A stretch of 64,000 nt of DNA. Source: Mycolicibacterium wolinskyi. Lineage in GTDB: Bacteria; Actinomycetota; Actinomycetes; Mycobacteriales; Mycobacteriaceae. This document shows positions 27,705-36,540 of this stretch, piece after piece. Every line of letters starts with the position of its first letter. Positions within the stretch are counted from its first letter, which is position 1. The translations under genes were made by a program, and so were the position numbers. A model generated the notes under the pieces. It did no database searches. It was not told the origin of the DNA and saw only the letters and a program-made list of their open reading frames with translations. The stretch lies in the NCBI RefSeq assembly GCF_002101965.1, contig NZ_LQQA01000015.1:186001-250000 (forward strand). Direction: 5' to 3'.

Positions 27705-28052
27705 TTGGACGGCGCTATTGGGGATCGTCAAGCGCGAATCCAACTGAGTGGAGATCGAACCGCCGACATCTATTTCACAGCTCAAGCACCACCGGGCGAT
27801 GAGGATGAAGGGCAGCAGTATGCAGGCTTAGCGCAAAAAGTAGTTACGCTTACCCAGCAGCAGGCGGGAAACGCGCTTCGCGCGGCGGCTGCGGTCGTGG
27901 TGCTTGCCGATACTGAGTTCAAAGCTGCCGGATTAGGGGGCACTTCTGCTTCAATCGAGATGGGATTGGACCTCACAGTGGGCGGCGATGTGAAGATCGC
28001 CCAAGGATCTGCAAAGTCAACACTAAAAGTGAAGCTTGATTGGACTATCTAG
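27705..28052 (+). CDS. Trypco1-like (CU044_2847-type) trypsin-co-occurring protein
   Basis: A 115-residue protein, TTG start with AAAGGGGGAGG upstream. The C-terminal ASIEMGLDLTVGGDVKIAQGSAKSTLKVKLDW, preceded by a helix (QAGNALRAAAAVVVLAD), matches the small beta-alpha-beta-strand 'trypsin-co-occurring' domain as I remember it. Members occur next to trypsin-like proteases in predicted conflict modules. Here the protease gene follows 2 bp after the stop. Probably a regulator or adaptor of the protease. Lower GC than the flanks. Confidence 0.65.
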   Translation: MDGAIGDRQARIQLSGDRTADIYFTAQAPPGDEDEGQQYAGLAQKVVTLTQQQAGNALRAAAAVVVLADTEFKAAGLGGTSASIEMGLDLTVGGDVKIAQGSAKSTLKVKLDWTI

Positions 28053-28054
28053 GT

Positions 28055-29176
28055 ATGAGTGGTAATGGTATTCAGGTACCTGCGGGAGTCGGCCGGTTGT
28101 TGTCCTCCGACAAATCAATGACTGTCGGAGGATTTGTTATAGTCCGTGATGGATTGGCATTCACCTGCAGCCATGTCGTGAACGACGCACTAGGTCGCGA
28201 CAGAAAGTCAGGGCGAACCCCCACGCATCAAGATCAGATGACGGGGATCATTCAATCGAATGGCACTGAAGTCGAACTCAGCCTAACGGTCGACAAATGG
28301 AGTTCTCCGCGCAGCGGTGATATTGTCGCACTTAATGTCGGAACCGATCTCAATATTGATCTTCCCACGCCATTTCTGTTTAATGATGACGCCATAATCG
28401 GCGCGCATGTCACTAGCTATGGGTTTCCAAATGGTTATCCGCAGGGGCTGTGGGGTGAAGGTCGAGTCGTTAAGTCGTTTACGAATGGGCGGTTGCAAAT
28501 CAACCATTTGGGCGATGGTGCCGTCGCCATAGCTCCAGGGTTCAGTGGAAGTGGTGTATGGAGTGATCGAGGCTCTCTCATCGGAATTGTGGCAACTGCG
28601 GACGAAAGGCGAGATGTAGCTGGTGTCGTAGATATCGCAACACTGTTTGCTTTCCTAGAGCCGCAAGGAAATGCGGGGGCTAGATCGACGATCCCGTGGA
28701 TGGTTCGCCACTTCTATATGGCTACGCTGACGGCATTTCTGCACGACCTCTATAATGCAAGCGAGGATGGCATTGGCGATGATGTATGTGCTATGGTTAA
28801 GGAAACTTTAGACAGGACTGGAACTAATCTGTCGGGATATGATTACGTTGATGAAAATAACGGGGCGGAATGGACTGAAAGTCCGCTGGACGTACTCGAG
28901 GCATTTAGGGAGGAGTATTCCCGTTGGAACGACGCAAAGACGCACGATGGTCGGTTGACGTCACACCGTGTCATACTCCGGCATCGGCGTAATCTAACAC
29001 GGCGACTACGGGTTGCACTAAACCCCGCAATATATAAAGATGAGTACGGTGCGTCAGATGTGATCGAACTTTTCGAACCATTCTCTCGCCTTGCCCGCAG
29101 TCATCCCGCAATCTTTGCAAACGTGCGGCGGAAGGTAAACGACAAAGGTTTAGTGGCTGTAAGGCGGGGTTTGTAA
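28055..29176 (+). CDS. Trypsin-like serine protease with C-terminal helical domain
   Basis: A 373-residue cytoplasmic protease (no signal peptide). The chymotrypsin-fold domain covers ~1-220 with His in FTCSHVVND, Asp in SPRSGDIVALNV and Ser in IAPGFSGSGVWS, an intact triad. Residues ~225-373 are mostly helical, with an EFREEYSRW-like region and FEPFSRLARSHPAIFANV. This could be an effector-associated adaptor domain. The ATG at 28055 was preferred to an in-frame TTG inside the preceding gene. Adjacent to the trypco1-like gene; a death-type effector or processing protease role is inferred. Lower GC suggests recent transfer. Confidence 0.78.
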   Translation: MSGNGIQVPAGVGRLLSSDKSMTVGGFVIVRDGLAFTCSHVVNDALGRDRKSGRTPTHQDQMTGIIQSNGTEVELSLTVDKWSSPRSGDIVALNVGTDLNIDLPTPFLFNDDAIIGAHVTSYGFPNGYPQGLWGEGRVVKSFTNGRLQINHLGDGAVAIAPGFSGSGVWSDRGSLIGIVATADERRDVAGVVDIATLFAFLEPQGNAGARSTIPWMVRHFYMATLTAFLHDLYNASEDGIGDDVCAMVKETLDRTGTNLSGYDYVDENNGAEWTESPLDVLEAFREEYSRWNDAKTHDGRLTSHRVILRHRRNLTRRLRVALNPAIYKDEYGASDVIELFEPFSRLARSHPAIFANVRRKVNDKGLVAVRRGL

Positions 29177-29476
29177 ATAAGCGTCAAAAAGGAGCTCGGG
29201 CAGCCAGTGTGGTACGTTGCCGTAATGGGCTGCGTCCTGAAGCACTTCGAAGGCGTAAGCTACAACTTTCGGATCGGAGTTCGCAAGCAGGGCTCGCCAG
29301 GACTCAACAATGTCGTTTGCGGCGTCGTTGAATTCTATTCTGCAGCGTCCTAAGTCATATATCTCTCGCCTGGTGCGGTCGCTTACGGATTCTAGTGGAA
29401 TTACGTTAGACGGCAAATCGGGAGCAGATTGTTCATCGCTCAATTGGGTTGATTGAAAATTGTTGATGCGTTCCAT
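29150..29476 (-). CDS. Hypothetical protein convergent with the protease gene
   Basis: A 108-residue soluble protein if the Met at 29476 is used; the frame is open to 29650 and earlier Met codons at 29509 and 29593 are possible, none with a good ribosome site. It contains IYDLGRCRIEFNDAANDIVESWRALLANSDPKVVAYAFEVLQDAAHYG, a HEAT-like helical pattern. The 3' ends of this gene and the protease gene overlap by 27 bp. Could be an immunity or regulatory partner of the protease; function unknown. Confidence 0.5.
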   Translation of the reverse strand: MERINNFQSTQLSDEQSAPDLPSNVIPLESVSDRTRREIYDLGRCRIEFNDAANDIVESWRALLANSDPKVVAYAFEVLQDAAHYGNVPHWLPELLFDAYLQTPPYSH

Positions 29477-29964
29477 GGATGCGGCACTCTGGCGCGGATT
29501 ATGACGCATGCCATGCGCGATGTCAAGATCAACGGCAAAGTCTAGGCTATACTGTGATGCTGCGGAGAAAACGCCGCGACGGTGCCGAGTCATCGTCAGA
29601 TCGCGATGGGTAAGGCCTGTTGTTCCTCGCGCGAGTTGCGGAGGAGACACTTAGCCGTAATAGTTGCCATGACAACCTCCCGATTCGCTGACCCGATTAT
29701 TGCACGTAACACGCGGAATGGGTGGAACAATATCTCCCGGCGCGGCGCTTCACTGAGGATAGCGGTTGGTCCGAAATCTCGTGGAGTGAGCTGTGAAAGT
29801 AGTTGCCGAAGTGACATTCGGGCAACAATGTTGGTCCGATCAACAAGCTGGCGCCCGCTATCCGCCAGACACGGTGGCGGCAATGCAGGCAACCCGAGCA
29901 TCCTGCGTTCCGGTCGTTCTGGGGCACAGGCGGGATGCCACGCCGATCGTCGGCAAAGGTGGAT
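29477..29964. other. Low-GC intergenic region, no convincing gene
   Basis: Several short overlapping frames exist on both strands (for example a 101-codon minus frame ending at 29596), but none has a ribosome site or protein-like composition. It probably holds the promoter for the minus-strand gene at 29476 and decayed sequence. Confidence 0.4.
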
Positions 29965-30417
29965 TCAGCCGCTCAGCAGATTGCCGCCCGCTCCGCCGAG
30001 TGCGCCGATGGCTACCTGGTAGCCAATGGATTTGAAGCCGAGTGCGAGTTGTTTGAGCTTGCTGCGCTGATCATCCGGACGGTCTGCGTCGTCGGCAGCG
30101 TCGTGTAGCGCACCGACGAGACGATCCAGCAGATTCTCTGGAGAGGGCCACGCACCGGACACTTGGAGCGCTGCACGTGTCGGGGCGCCGACGTCGACGA
30201 TGATGCCCTGCGCAGTGTCCGTCACGTCGTCTAGAAGCGACGGGCGGGTGTTGAGCCTGCGTAAGGCTCGCTGCACGCTGTCCTCGTCAAATCCCGTGCG
30301 GTGCTCGATGTCTCGCGCGGACACCGGGTCACCGGTCTCTTCGTAGAGATCAACGATGGCGCGTAGCACCGGGAGATCGCGGGTGGTCCAGGTTTCGGCT
30401 GTCGTGTGCTGGTCCAT
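29965..30417 (-). CDS. Winged-helix-like hypothetical protein
   Basis: A 150-residue protein. The N-terminal ~60 residues (DLPVLRAIVDLYEETGDPVSARDIEHRTGFDEDSVQRALRRLNTRPSLLDDV) read as a winged helix. The C-terminal SKLKQLALGFKSIGYQVAIGALGGAGGNLLSG is a hydrophobic Gly-rich tail. ATG has AGGAG upstream and lies 5 bp after the stop of the membrane-anchored gene 30423-31103, so the two are co-transcribed. Function unknown. Confidence 0.72.
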   Translation of the reverse strand: MDQHTTAETWTTRDLPVLRAIVDLYEETGDPVSARDIEHRTGFDEDSVQRALRRLNTRPSLLDDVTDTAQGIIVDVGAPTRAALQVSGAWPSPENLLDRLVGALHDAADDADRPDDQRSKLKQLALGFKSIGYQVAIGALGGAGGNLLSG

Positions 30418-30422
30418 GGTTG

Positions 30423-31103
30423 TCAGGCTCCTGGGTTTGCGTCGTAGTGCATGGCGCGTCCCAGCTGAAGGACGGCATCGGCATCGATCGGGTACTGGGC
30501 GTTTCCGCGCGTGAAGATGACCACGCGTGCATCGGGCTCACCGACAACGGCGAGCGCGGCGGTTGTGACCGTGCCGTCGGTGCCGGTGATCTCTAAAGAC
30601 GCCAACTCGCCTGGCAGATTGGGCCCCACCCAGTATTTCGCCGAGCATGTCACCTTGCCGGCACCGAGTGTGTTGATGAACTCGCGCGTCAGAGCTTGCG
30701 ACAGTGCCATGTTGCTGGCCGACCGCGGCAGGCCGGTCATCGCATAGGTGACATGTCCGATCGGCGATACGTCGATGACGCCGACGCGTTGCTGATCATC
30801 GCGCGGAAATGACCCGCCAGCGATGACCTCTCGTGGCCAGTCGCTGTCAACGGTAGCCGAAGCCGAACTGTTGCCGACGTATCGCATCGGCAGGCCGGGA
30901 ACCTGGAAGCCATCGGTCGTGAGAGCGGGTGTCGATCCGTCGTCGGTGATCAAGATTCGTTGCTGCGAGGCGCAGATGCCTCCCCATGCGTCGGTGCTTA
31001 CCGTTTGGATTTGGGGCCACATGCGGTGTCCGATAAAGACGCCGGCCGCGACGAATGCAACCATGGCGAGTGCCGGAAATATATAAGCCAGGTACTTATT
31101 CAC
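30423..31103 (-). CDS. Membrane-anchored exported protein
   Basis: A 226-residue protein (GTG start at 31103) with an N-terminal membrane anchor NKYLAYIFPALAMVAFVAAGVFIGH. An extracytoplasmic domain follows with GNSSASATVDSDWPREVIAGGSF, IGHVTYAMTGLPRSASNMALSQALTREFINTLG and two cysteines (IC, VTCS). The anchor lacks a cleavage site and lipobox. Operon partner of the winged-helix gene downstream. Function not recognised. Confidence 0.7.
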   Translation of the reverse strand: MNKYLAYIFPALAMVAFVAAGVFIGHRMWPQIQTVSTDAWGGICASQQRILITDDGSTPALTTDGFQVPGLPMRYVGNSSASATVDSDWPREVIAGGSFPRDDQQRVGVIDVSPIGHVTYAMTGLPRSASNMALSQALTREFINTLGAGKVTCSAKYWVGPNLPGELASLEITGTDGTVTTAALAVVGEPDARVVIFTRGNAQYPIDADAVLQLGRAMHYDANPGA

Positions 31104-31441
31104 TGTGGGTATTCCGTATCTGTTGTAGTCCGGGTTCGCCCGGGTGGGCCTGTGGCGTGCGGAAGGCAACACAGGCCCACGCGAGGACCGGAAGGGATTG
31201 CTGCAATGGTGTGGTGGCCGCTGTTGGGCCGCAATTGATCGCTAGAGACTGGGAGCTTCGCGCTTGCCTGAGCGCCGTGTAGCGCCAGGCAACCACGGCG
31301 GCTGGCGATGCCATCGGTGACGGCGGACGAAGTCGGTTTCCGCGACGTCGTGGTCAGCGAGGGCGCTGCCGACGTGTTGCGGTTCGAGCTGGACCCGGTG
31401 AAGGTCGCCGACGGCGGCCTTCACCGAGCAGCCCGATCCGA
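31104..31441. other. Intergenic region, nothing recognised
   Basis: Separates the 31103 operon start from the end of the DUF2188 gene. Frames present are antisense shadows; no RNA gene, repeat or clear promoter was seen beyond the expected promoter for 31103. Confidence 0.4.
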
Positions 31442-31690
31442 TCAGCCCTTCGGCGGGTACGGGTCGTTGCCCGGCGGCACGGTGTTGGAATCGCGAATCT
31501 TGCCGTCGCGCCGATGGACTCGCACTTCGCCGCCGCCGCTGTTGCGCACGATCTCGGCTGCGCGCCCTGCCGCTTCGCGCTGCGTGTCGGTGTGCGCGCT
31601 GGCCCGGCTGGCGCCGGGCTTTTTGACGTCCCAGCCGCCGTTCGGATTCGGCACGACGTGTCGGCTGTTGGGTGTGCGGTGCTTCGCCAT
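31442..31690 (-). CDS. DUF2188-type small protein
   Basis: An 82-residue protein: RHVVPNPNGGWDVKKPGASRASAHTDTQREAAGRAAEIVRNSGGGEVRVHRRDGKIRDSNTVPPGNDPYPPKG shows the DUF2188 order, with 'VVPNPNGGWDVK', an Ala-rich helix and 'EVRVHRRDGKI...NTVP'. ATG at 31690 has AAGGAGC upstream. DUF2188 proteins are common on plasmids and ICEs but have no defined role. Confidence 0.78.
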   Translation of the reverse strand: MAKHRTPNSRHVVPNPNGGWDVKKPGASRASAHTDTQREAAGRAAEIVRNSGGGEVRVHRRDGKIRDSNTVPPGNDPYPPKG

Positions 31691-32243
31691 TTGTGTGTGC
31701 TCCTTGCACTGATCGGCACGGTTGTTCCGTGCATGGCGAAGTCCAAGGTCGGGCAATCGGCGGGTTGCCGTTACCCCCAGCGCGCGCTGGTGCTACCGTC
31801 GAGGCCTGCCTGCCAAGCAGCCAAGAAGGTTCCAGACCAAGGACTCCGGTCCAGGCCACCTTGGTCTGGACTTCTTGGATCATATGTCCTGGTAACGACG
31901 AAATAGCGAACCTGCAACGGCTCCGACACCGAGTCGCTGGGGATAGGCTGTGGATTGCCCGCACTCAACCTGGGGATAGGTATCCATATATGCAGGTCAG
32001 CGGACCGACTACTGAGAGTTACATCAGTGTAGTTCGGTGTGCATAGATTCCTGGGACGCCCGAGTCGCGTCGGCGTGTCGCGCGATTCCGCTTGCGAGCG
32101 GTTTCGCGTGCTCCGGCAGCGCCGCCAGCCGCGCCCATGAGCCCTGTGTGTGCCGCTGAACGATCAGAAGAGGAAGAAACCCCCGCGAATCAAGACATGT
32201 GCTGCCCAAAAGTTCACGTCCATGTCATTCCGTAGGATCCACC
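31691..32243. other. Intergenic region with one 11-bp inverted repeat
   Basis: No protein-like frame. CCAGACCAAGG (31832-31842) and its exact complement CCTTGGTCTGG (31859-31869) form a hairpin with a 16-base loop; no T tract follows. It may be an operator or RNA structure upstream of the DUF2188 gene. Confidence 0.4.
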
Positions 32244-32726
32244 TCATGGCAGCTCCCGCGGCTGCCCATTCAGCAGACCGGTTATAACCGCGTCGAGCCG
32301 GTAGTGGTCGTATTCCGCCTCGATGCCTGCCACCCGGCGGCGTGCGACATCGGTCAGATACCAGTACAAGGTGCGTGATCCGTCGGGTCCGTGTTGTTGT
32401 GCCAGACGTCGTGCGTCGTCGATCGGAAATAGCCATGCCAAGTCCCGGGACAGGTCGACACCGGCCAGCCACTGCGCTTTGCATGCGTCCGGGAAGATCC
32501 ACGCCAGTGTTGGATGACCGGTACCGCCGGCTGGTGCGGGGTTGAGCACTGATTTGACTTGAATTGTCGCGGCTTCCTGAGCGCCGGGCACGCACATCAC
32601 TAAGTCGATGCCGGAGTCGGTGGTGAGCCGGGCGCTGTCGATGCCGCGCTTGAGTAGCTGGTACTGGATGAACAGCTCGCCCGCCGCACCGATGGCCTGC
32701 GTTCCCAGTTTCGCCGATGTCGTCAC
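32244..32726 (-). CDS. PD-(D/E)XK-like nuclease/DUF4365-type protein
   Basis: A 160-residue soluble protein, GTG start with GAAGGGAA upstream. GAAGELFIQYQLLKRGID near residue 13, TDSGIDLVMCVPG (Asp) near 41 and ATIQVKSVLNPAP (QVKS, catalytic-type Gln/Lys) near 53 give the G-x-x-G-E...D...Q-V-K-S signature of compact restriction-endonuclease-fold proteins. The C-terminus (LYWYLTDVARRRVAGIEAEYDHYRLDAVITGLL) is unfamiliar. Likely nucleic-acid cleaving, perhaps defensive. Confidence 0.7.
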   Translation of the reverse strand: MTTSAKLGTQAIGAAGELFIQYQLLKRGIDSARLTTDSGIDLVMCVPGAQEAATIQVKSVLNPAPAGGTGHPTLAWIFPDACKAQWLAGVDLSRDLAWLFPIDDARRLAQQHGPDGSRTLYWYLTDVARRRVAGIEAEYDHYRLDAVITGLLNGQPRELP

Positions 32727-32780
32727 GGCCGGTTCCCTTCAATCATGTATCGAGACAGCGCGTGGTGCGGGCCGTCGAAT

Positions 32781-34529
32781 CTAGTTCGTGTCGTTGCGGG
32801 AGAACGTTTTTCGGTCACGTTCGCGTGGGCTGCCGGGGACATAGAACTTGGCGAACCAGGGTTCGGGCCGGTTTGAGATGGCGGTCGGTTTTTGCAGGAG
32901 TAGTGGTTGTCGGGGTGTGGTGTTTCGGCGGCGGCCTTCGGCTTCGCGCATGCGGTTGCGGAAGTTGAGGTGGTCGAACACTCGGATGGCTTCGATGGCG
33001 TAGGCGATGGCGACGCGTTGATCCTCGATGACGATCAGGTGGTCGCCGTTGTTGCGTTCACCGGCCGGCGAAAAGTTGCTTGACCCGGTGTAGACCTTGG
33101 CCGTTGGCTTGTCGAAGTCGATGACGACGAATTTGTGGTGGATGTTGATGCCTTTGCCGCCCGACCATTCTGATTTGAACGGTTCGGGGGCATGTTTGGA
33201 CAGGTAGGCGAAGTCCACCAAGCCGGTTTCGCCGCCCGGCTTCTTGATTTCCATGCCGCCGCTCTTGTTGACCACGCCGTAGCTGAAAAGCGGCTTATCC
33301 ATGAGGCGGTCGAGAGCCTGGCGCACCGCCCCGGAGGTGGTCTGGTTCATGAAGGCGAACGAGTACAGCACCGAGGAGGTGGCCTGGTCGATGTCGCCGC
33401 CCACCGGTGCTAGGGACAGTTCGGGCTGACTGTGGGGGGAGAAGCACAGCCGCACGGCGGGACGGTTGGGGTGCTGCACGGTGTGCCAGACCTTGGCGAA
33501 ATCGGTGGCGGCGAAGCCTCCCATGTCGGTGAAGGCCAACGCGAACATGTCAGAGAACAAGCCGGCGATGGCAGTATCGGTGAAGACGTACATGTTGTTG
33601 GCCTGAATGTAGAGGCCGCGGAAGGAGAAGTTGGTCGAGCCGCCGAGGACTCGGTGCGGTACACCGTTGCGGTGAGCGATGAACACCTTGTTGTGCTGCA
33701 GGTTTCTGAAATGGCCGCGGTGGACGTTCTTGGTGCCGGCACTGCGGCGCAGCCGGGCTGCAGCCTTGGTTTCGGCGCTGGCGCGTTCGCCGTGTTCGGC
33801 CGAATCGTCGATGATGATGCGCAGCCGGGAGCCGAGTTGTTCAAGGCGGCCGACGATGTCGGGTTCGTTGAGGTCGTAGGCCATCGCGTCGATGGTCACG
33901 GCGTTATCGGCGATGGCGTCGTCTAGGAACTCGAACAGCAGCTTGGCGGCTTCGAAACCGAGCCATTCATAGATGTTTTCGGCTCGGCTGGCAATGGCGG
34001 CTTTGCGATCGGCGAATGCCAGTCCTTGGCTGGCCTCGGCGGGCAGCAGGTCCTCGTTAGCCAGTCCCAGCGACACCTTCTTGTCTTCAAAGGCTTGCGA
34101 TGATGCGAAGTTTCGGGCGAACCCGATATCAAGGAAGCCGTCGATGGTGACGGGGCCGAGATCAATCGGCAGTTCGATCTGGAGTCCGGCGACGAGCTGG
34201 CCGTCGCTGGGCATGTGCATCTTGGTGATCCGGTAGGTGTAGAGGCCGGGGCGCGGCTGCCACGGGAAGTGCACCCACCGGTAGGTCTGCAGCGGGGCTT
34301 CGGTGGTGGGATGGGTGCGGTCGCCGCTGACCGGATCGGCCGGATTGAACGACAGCCGATTATGCAGTGTCACGAATTCGGTGCCGCCCGGCTCGCGGTA
34401 CTCGACGGCAAACCCGACAAAATCCGGTTCGGGGTCATCGACGTCAAAGCCCAGCAGACACATCGACTCGCCGCGCCAGAGCCTGACCCGGAAACCGGCA
34501 ACCTCGTTGAAACTCGACGTCGCGTTCAT
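32781..34529 (-). CDS. Phospholipase-D-superfamily protein with two HKD motifs
   Basis: A 582-residue protein without signal peptide. The first catalytic motif is LQHNKVFIAHRNG...GGSTNFSFRG (about residue 275-310) and the second is NIHHKFVVIDFDKPTAKVYTGSSNFSPAGERNNGDH (about 470-505), i.e. two HxK(x)4D-like motifs followed by G-(S/G)-S-N. The N-terminal ~140 residues (VRLWRGESMCLLGFDVDDPEPDFVGFAVEYREPGG) form a beta-sandwich-like domain not typical of housekeeping PLDs. Could be a nuclease or a phospholipase. Divergent from the membrane protein at 34844. Confidence 0.85.
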   Translation of the reverse strand: MNATSSFNEVAGFRVRLWRGESMCLLGFDVDDPEPDFVGFAVEYREPGGTEFVTLHNRLSFNPADPVSGDRTHPTTEAPLQTYRWVHFPWQPRPGLYTYRITKMHMPSDGQLVAGLQIELPIDLGPVTIDGFLDIGFARNFASSQAFEDKKVSLGLANEDLLPAEASQGLAFADRKAAIASRAENIYEWLGFEAAKLLFEFLDDAIADNAVTIDAMAYDLNEPDIVGRLEQLGSRLRIIIDDSAEHGERASAETKAAARLRRSAGTKNVHRGHFRNLQHNKVFIAHRNGVPHRVLGGSTNFSFRGLYIQANNMYVFTDTAIAGLFSDMFALAFTDMGGFAATDFAKVWHTVQHPNRPAVRLCFSPHSQPELSLAPVGGDIDQATSSVLYSFAFMNQTTSGAVRQALDRLMDKPLFSYGVVNKSGGMEIKKPGGETGLVDFAYLSKHAPEPFKSEWSGGKGINIHHKFVVIDFDKPTAKVYTGSSNFSPAGERNNGDHLIVIEDQRVAIAYAIEAIRVFDHLNFRNRMREAEGRRRNTTPRQPLLLQKPTAISNRPEPWFAKFYVPGSPRERDRKTFSRNDTN

Positions 34530-34843
34530 GACCGAGCCCCCATCCCCGCCGAGCGCCGCAATCCGCCGTACTCGTGCTGTCCGCCCCTACGACTGGGGTC
34601 AGGATAAAGTCACTGGCGCGATGGGCCGCGTGAAATCACACAACAGCTCGGTTAACGGTGGGAAAACAGCGGAGTTCGTCACCGAGCTATCTCGATGATC
34701 GCGTGCGTGGTCCCGTTCTGGGGCATTTCAGGTCAACGCTAAAGCGGACGTCGCGTGTTAAAACGGGCCGTGCCTTGCGCAACAGTAATGGGCGCAAGCG
34801 TGTGGCGCCGAGAGATGTCGGCCCCTTCGCGGACACTGCAGGC
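34530..34843. other. Divergent promoter region
   Basis: The 314 bp between the PLD-family gene (leftward) and the membrane protein (rightward) contain no protein-like frame. They presumably hold both promoters; no clear operator palindrome was seen. Confidence 0.4.
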
Positions 34844-35488
34844 ATGAATCTTCTCTACAGCATCCCCGGCATGATCATTTCCACGTCCGTCAGCGTGATC
34901 GTTGCGGCATTGCTGACGTACGGCGGCAAGTGGGTCCGGGATAGGGCCGTGACTCGTCGTGAACGGCGACAGATACTTGACGACCAGGACTTGGCTGACC
35001 GGCTGCCGGTGGACTCAACTGCCCGAAAGCACCTTGAGGCCGCGATTCAAGAACGGGTTATCGCGCTCTCTTATCGTTCGGCGTTCAGCACGGCGTCTGC
35101 GGCTATATGGGGTGCAGGCCTGGTGATGGCCGCTCTGCTTGCCCTGCAGATTCTGGTTATTGCCGACTCCGATGTGCCCAACAAGATGGAGCTTGTCGTC
35201 CGGCAGTCCGAAATTATGCTGCTCATGTTTGTGGTGATCGAAGCCATTTTTATCGCTACTGCGGTGTGGGATCGGAATGCGATAACGAAGCGTCGTGCGA
35301 CGTACTTTACGACCGGCGAATACCCCAACATCTTCGACGTGGAACGGAGTGCGATCCGGCGCGCGTTGAAGAGGAGAGTTCGTGGTGTGGTCAGGGCGGT
35401 GCGCTCGTTCCCTCCACTTCGCGGTTTCCGCTCGATCGACTTCGGGGACGTTTTTCGGCGTTCAAGGACAGCGCCAGAGTCTTCGTAA
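34844..35488 (+). CDS. Multi-span membrane protein, hypothetical
   Basis: A 214-residue protein with an N-terminal span (IPGMIISTSVSVIVAALLTYGG), a charged segment, two central spans (AAIWGAGLVMAALLALQILVIA and IMLLMFVVIEAIFIATAVW) and a basic C-terminal tail. No family recognised. Divergent from the PLD-family gene, so it could anchor or regulate it, but that is only positional. Confidence 0.65.
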   Translation: MNLLYSIPGMIISTSVSVIVAALLTYGGKWVRDRAVTRRERRQILDDQDLADRLPVDSTARKHLEAAIQERVIALSYRSAFSTASAAIWGAGLVMAALLALQILVIADSDVPNKMELVVRQSEIMLLMFVVIEAIFIATAVWDRNAITKRRATYFTTGEYPNIFDVERSAIRRALKRRVRGVVRAVRSFPPLRGFRSIDFGDVFRRSRTAPESS

Positions 35489-35506
35489 GCGCGGGTTCAT
35501 GTCCTA

Positions 35507-35884
35507 CTACAGCTCGCTCAGCAGTTCCTTCACGGCGTCGATGACCAGCGATGCCGTCTCACCGCTGATCTCGCACCCACTCCGTCCTCCATCACCGATA
35601 TAGACCCATGTCATTGGCGAGTCGTCTCTGGCGTGCATGGCGACGCTGATCGTGATGCCCACCGCCGCTTCCCCGCCTGGCAGGTCGATCGCCGCGCCGC
35701 TCGCGCCGATGGCATCCGTCCATGGACCAGTGCCGTCCTGGCGGCGTGACACTAGTGCGATGCCGGGAACTAGCGCGGTGCGCGAGACGTGGCGACGATT
35801 GTCGTCCTCGATCTCGTCGTGGTTCGCGATGCACCAGGCCGGGCAGGATTCGGGACGTTCGTCGTCGGGGACATCATTTGGCAT
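35507..35884 (-). CDS. Small Cys-motif protein, DUF6907-like
   Basis: A 125-residue protein with SCPAWCIANHDEIEDDNRRHVSRT near residue 13 (CPxWCxxxH), as in the actinobacterial DUF6907 type, and a beta-rich rest (GAAIDLPGGEAAVGITISVAMHARDDSPMTWVYIGDG). Possibly zinc-binding. ATG at 35884 has CGAGAGGCGACAC upstream. Function unknown; frequent on mobile elements. Confidence 0.7.
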   Translation of the reverse strand: MPNDVPDDERPESCPAWCIANHDEIEDDNRRHVSRTALVPGIALVSRRQDGTGPWTDAIGASGAAIDLPGGEAAVGITISVAMHARDDSPMTWVYIGDGGRSGCEISGETASLVIDAVKELLSEL

Positions 35885-36295
35885 GGTGTGTCGCCTCTCG
35901 TTCGGCCGGTCTGCCCAAATGTCCAGACCGTCGATGTCAGCCGGCCGGGCGGGGCCGGTTTGGGAGGGGCGAGGGTATCCGAGGACGGGCGGGTTGGGAA
36001 GGCGCAATTTGCGGCCGATTCGTGTTGTTAGGCAGCGGGTTTCGCGAATGCAGCCGGAACGAAACATCGCCACGCGCGTCAGCGTCGATCTGCATATCAG
36101 TTGTCGCGACCTGTGGCCCGCATGGCTGCCGGGCCACGCGGCGTGCCGGTGGTGCTTCATCCTGCTGGATTCGTTCCGGGCGGATAAGATTAGACCTAGC
36201 AAATACTGCTGGCATTGCCGCAGCTTGCGACTCCCCGGCGCGGTGGCTGGGCAAGGCGCGCGCATACGATCAGTACCACCTGGGGGTATTGAGCA
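35885..36295. other. Intergenic region, no gene recognised
   Basis: Frames on both strands are Arg/Pro-rich shadows. It presumably contains promoters for the leftward DUF6907-like gene and the rightward small membrane protein. Confidence 0.4.
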
Positions 36296-36457
36296 ATGGC
36301 AACCCGTATCCTCCTTCTCTCGTTCTGGCTCATGGTGGCCGTCGTTGGCTACGCCGACAAGCTGTTCTGGTTGGTGGCCCTGAGCTTGGCGGCCTTCGTG
36401 ATCAACGCCGCTATGGCCGTCAGCCGCTGGACTGCCACCCGGCCTGGCCGCGTATAA
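36296..36457 (+). CDS. Short two-span membrane protein
   Basis: A 53-codon frame starting ATG GCA ACC CGT: MATRILLLSFWLMVAVVGYADKLFWLVALSLAAFVINAAMAVSRWTATRPGRV, with two hydrophobic spans and a basic tail. GGGGG lies about 9 bp upstream of the ATG. The hydrophobic codon pattern and position 83 bp before the next co-directional gene support a real gene. Function unknown. Confidence 0.6.
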   Translation: MATRILLLSFWLMVAVVGYADKLFWLVALSLAAFVINAAMAVSRWTATRPGRV

Positions 36458-36540
36458 GGGCTGGCCCGACCGTCGAGCGAGACCGCGCGGCCCGTGATGC
36501 AATCAGGTGCGAACGGTATCTCGGTGTCTGGAGGTGGCGT

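Noticed and set aside
35722..36540. Upstream extension of the 36541 protein
   Set aside because: Composition is not protein-like and it overlaps the small membrane protein gene in another frame; the GTG at 36541 has a strong ribosome site.
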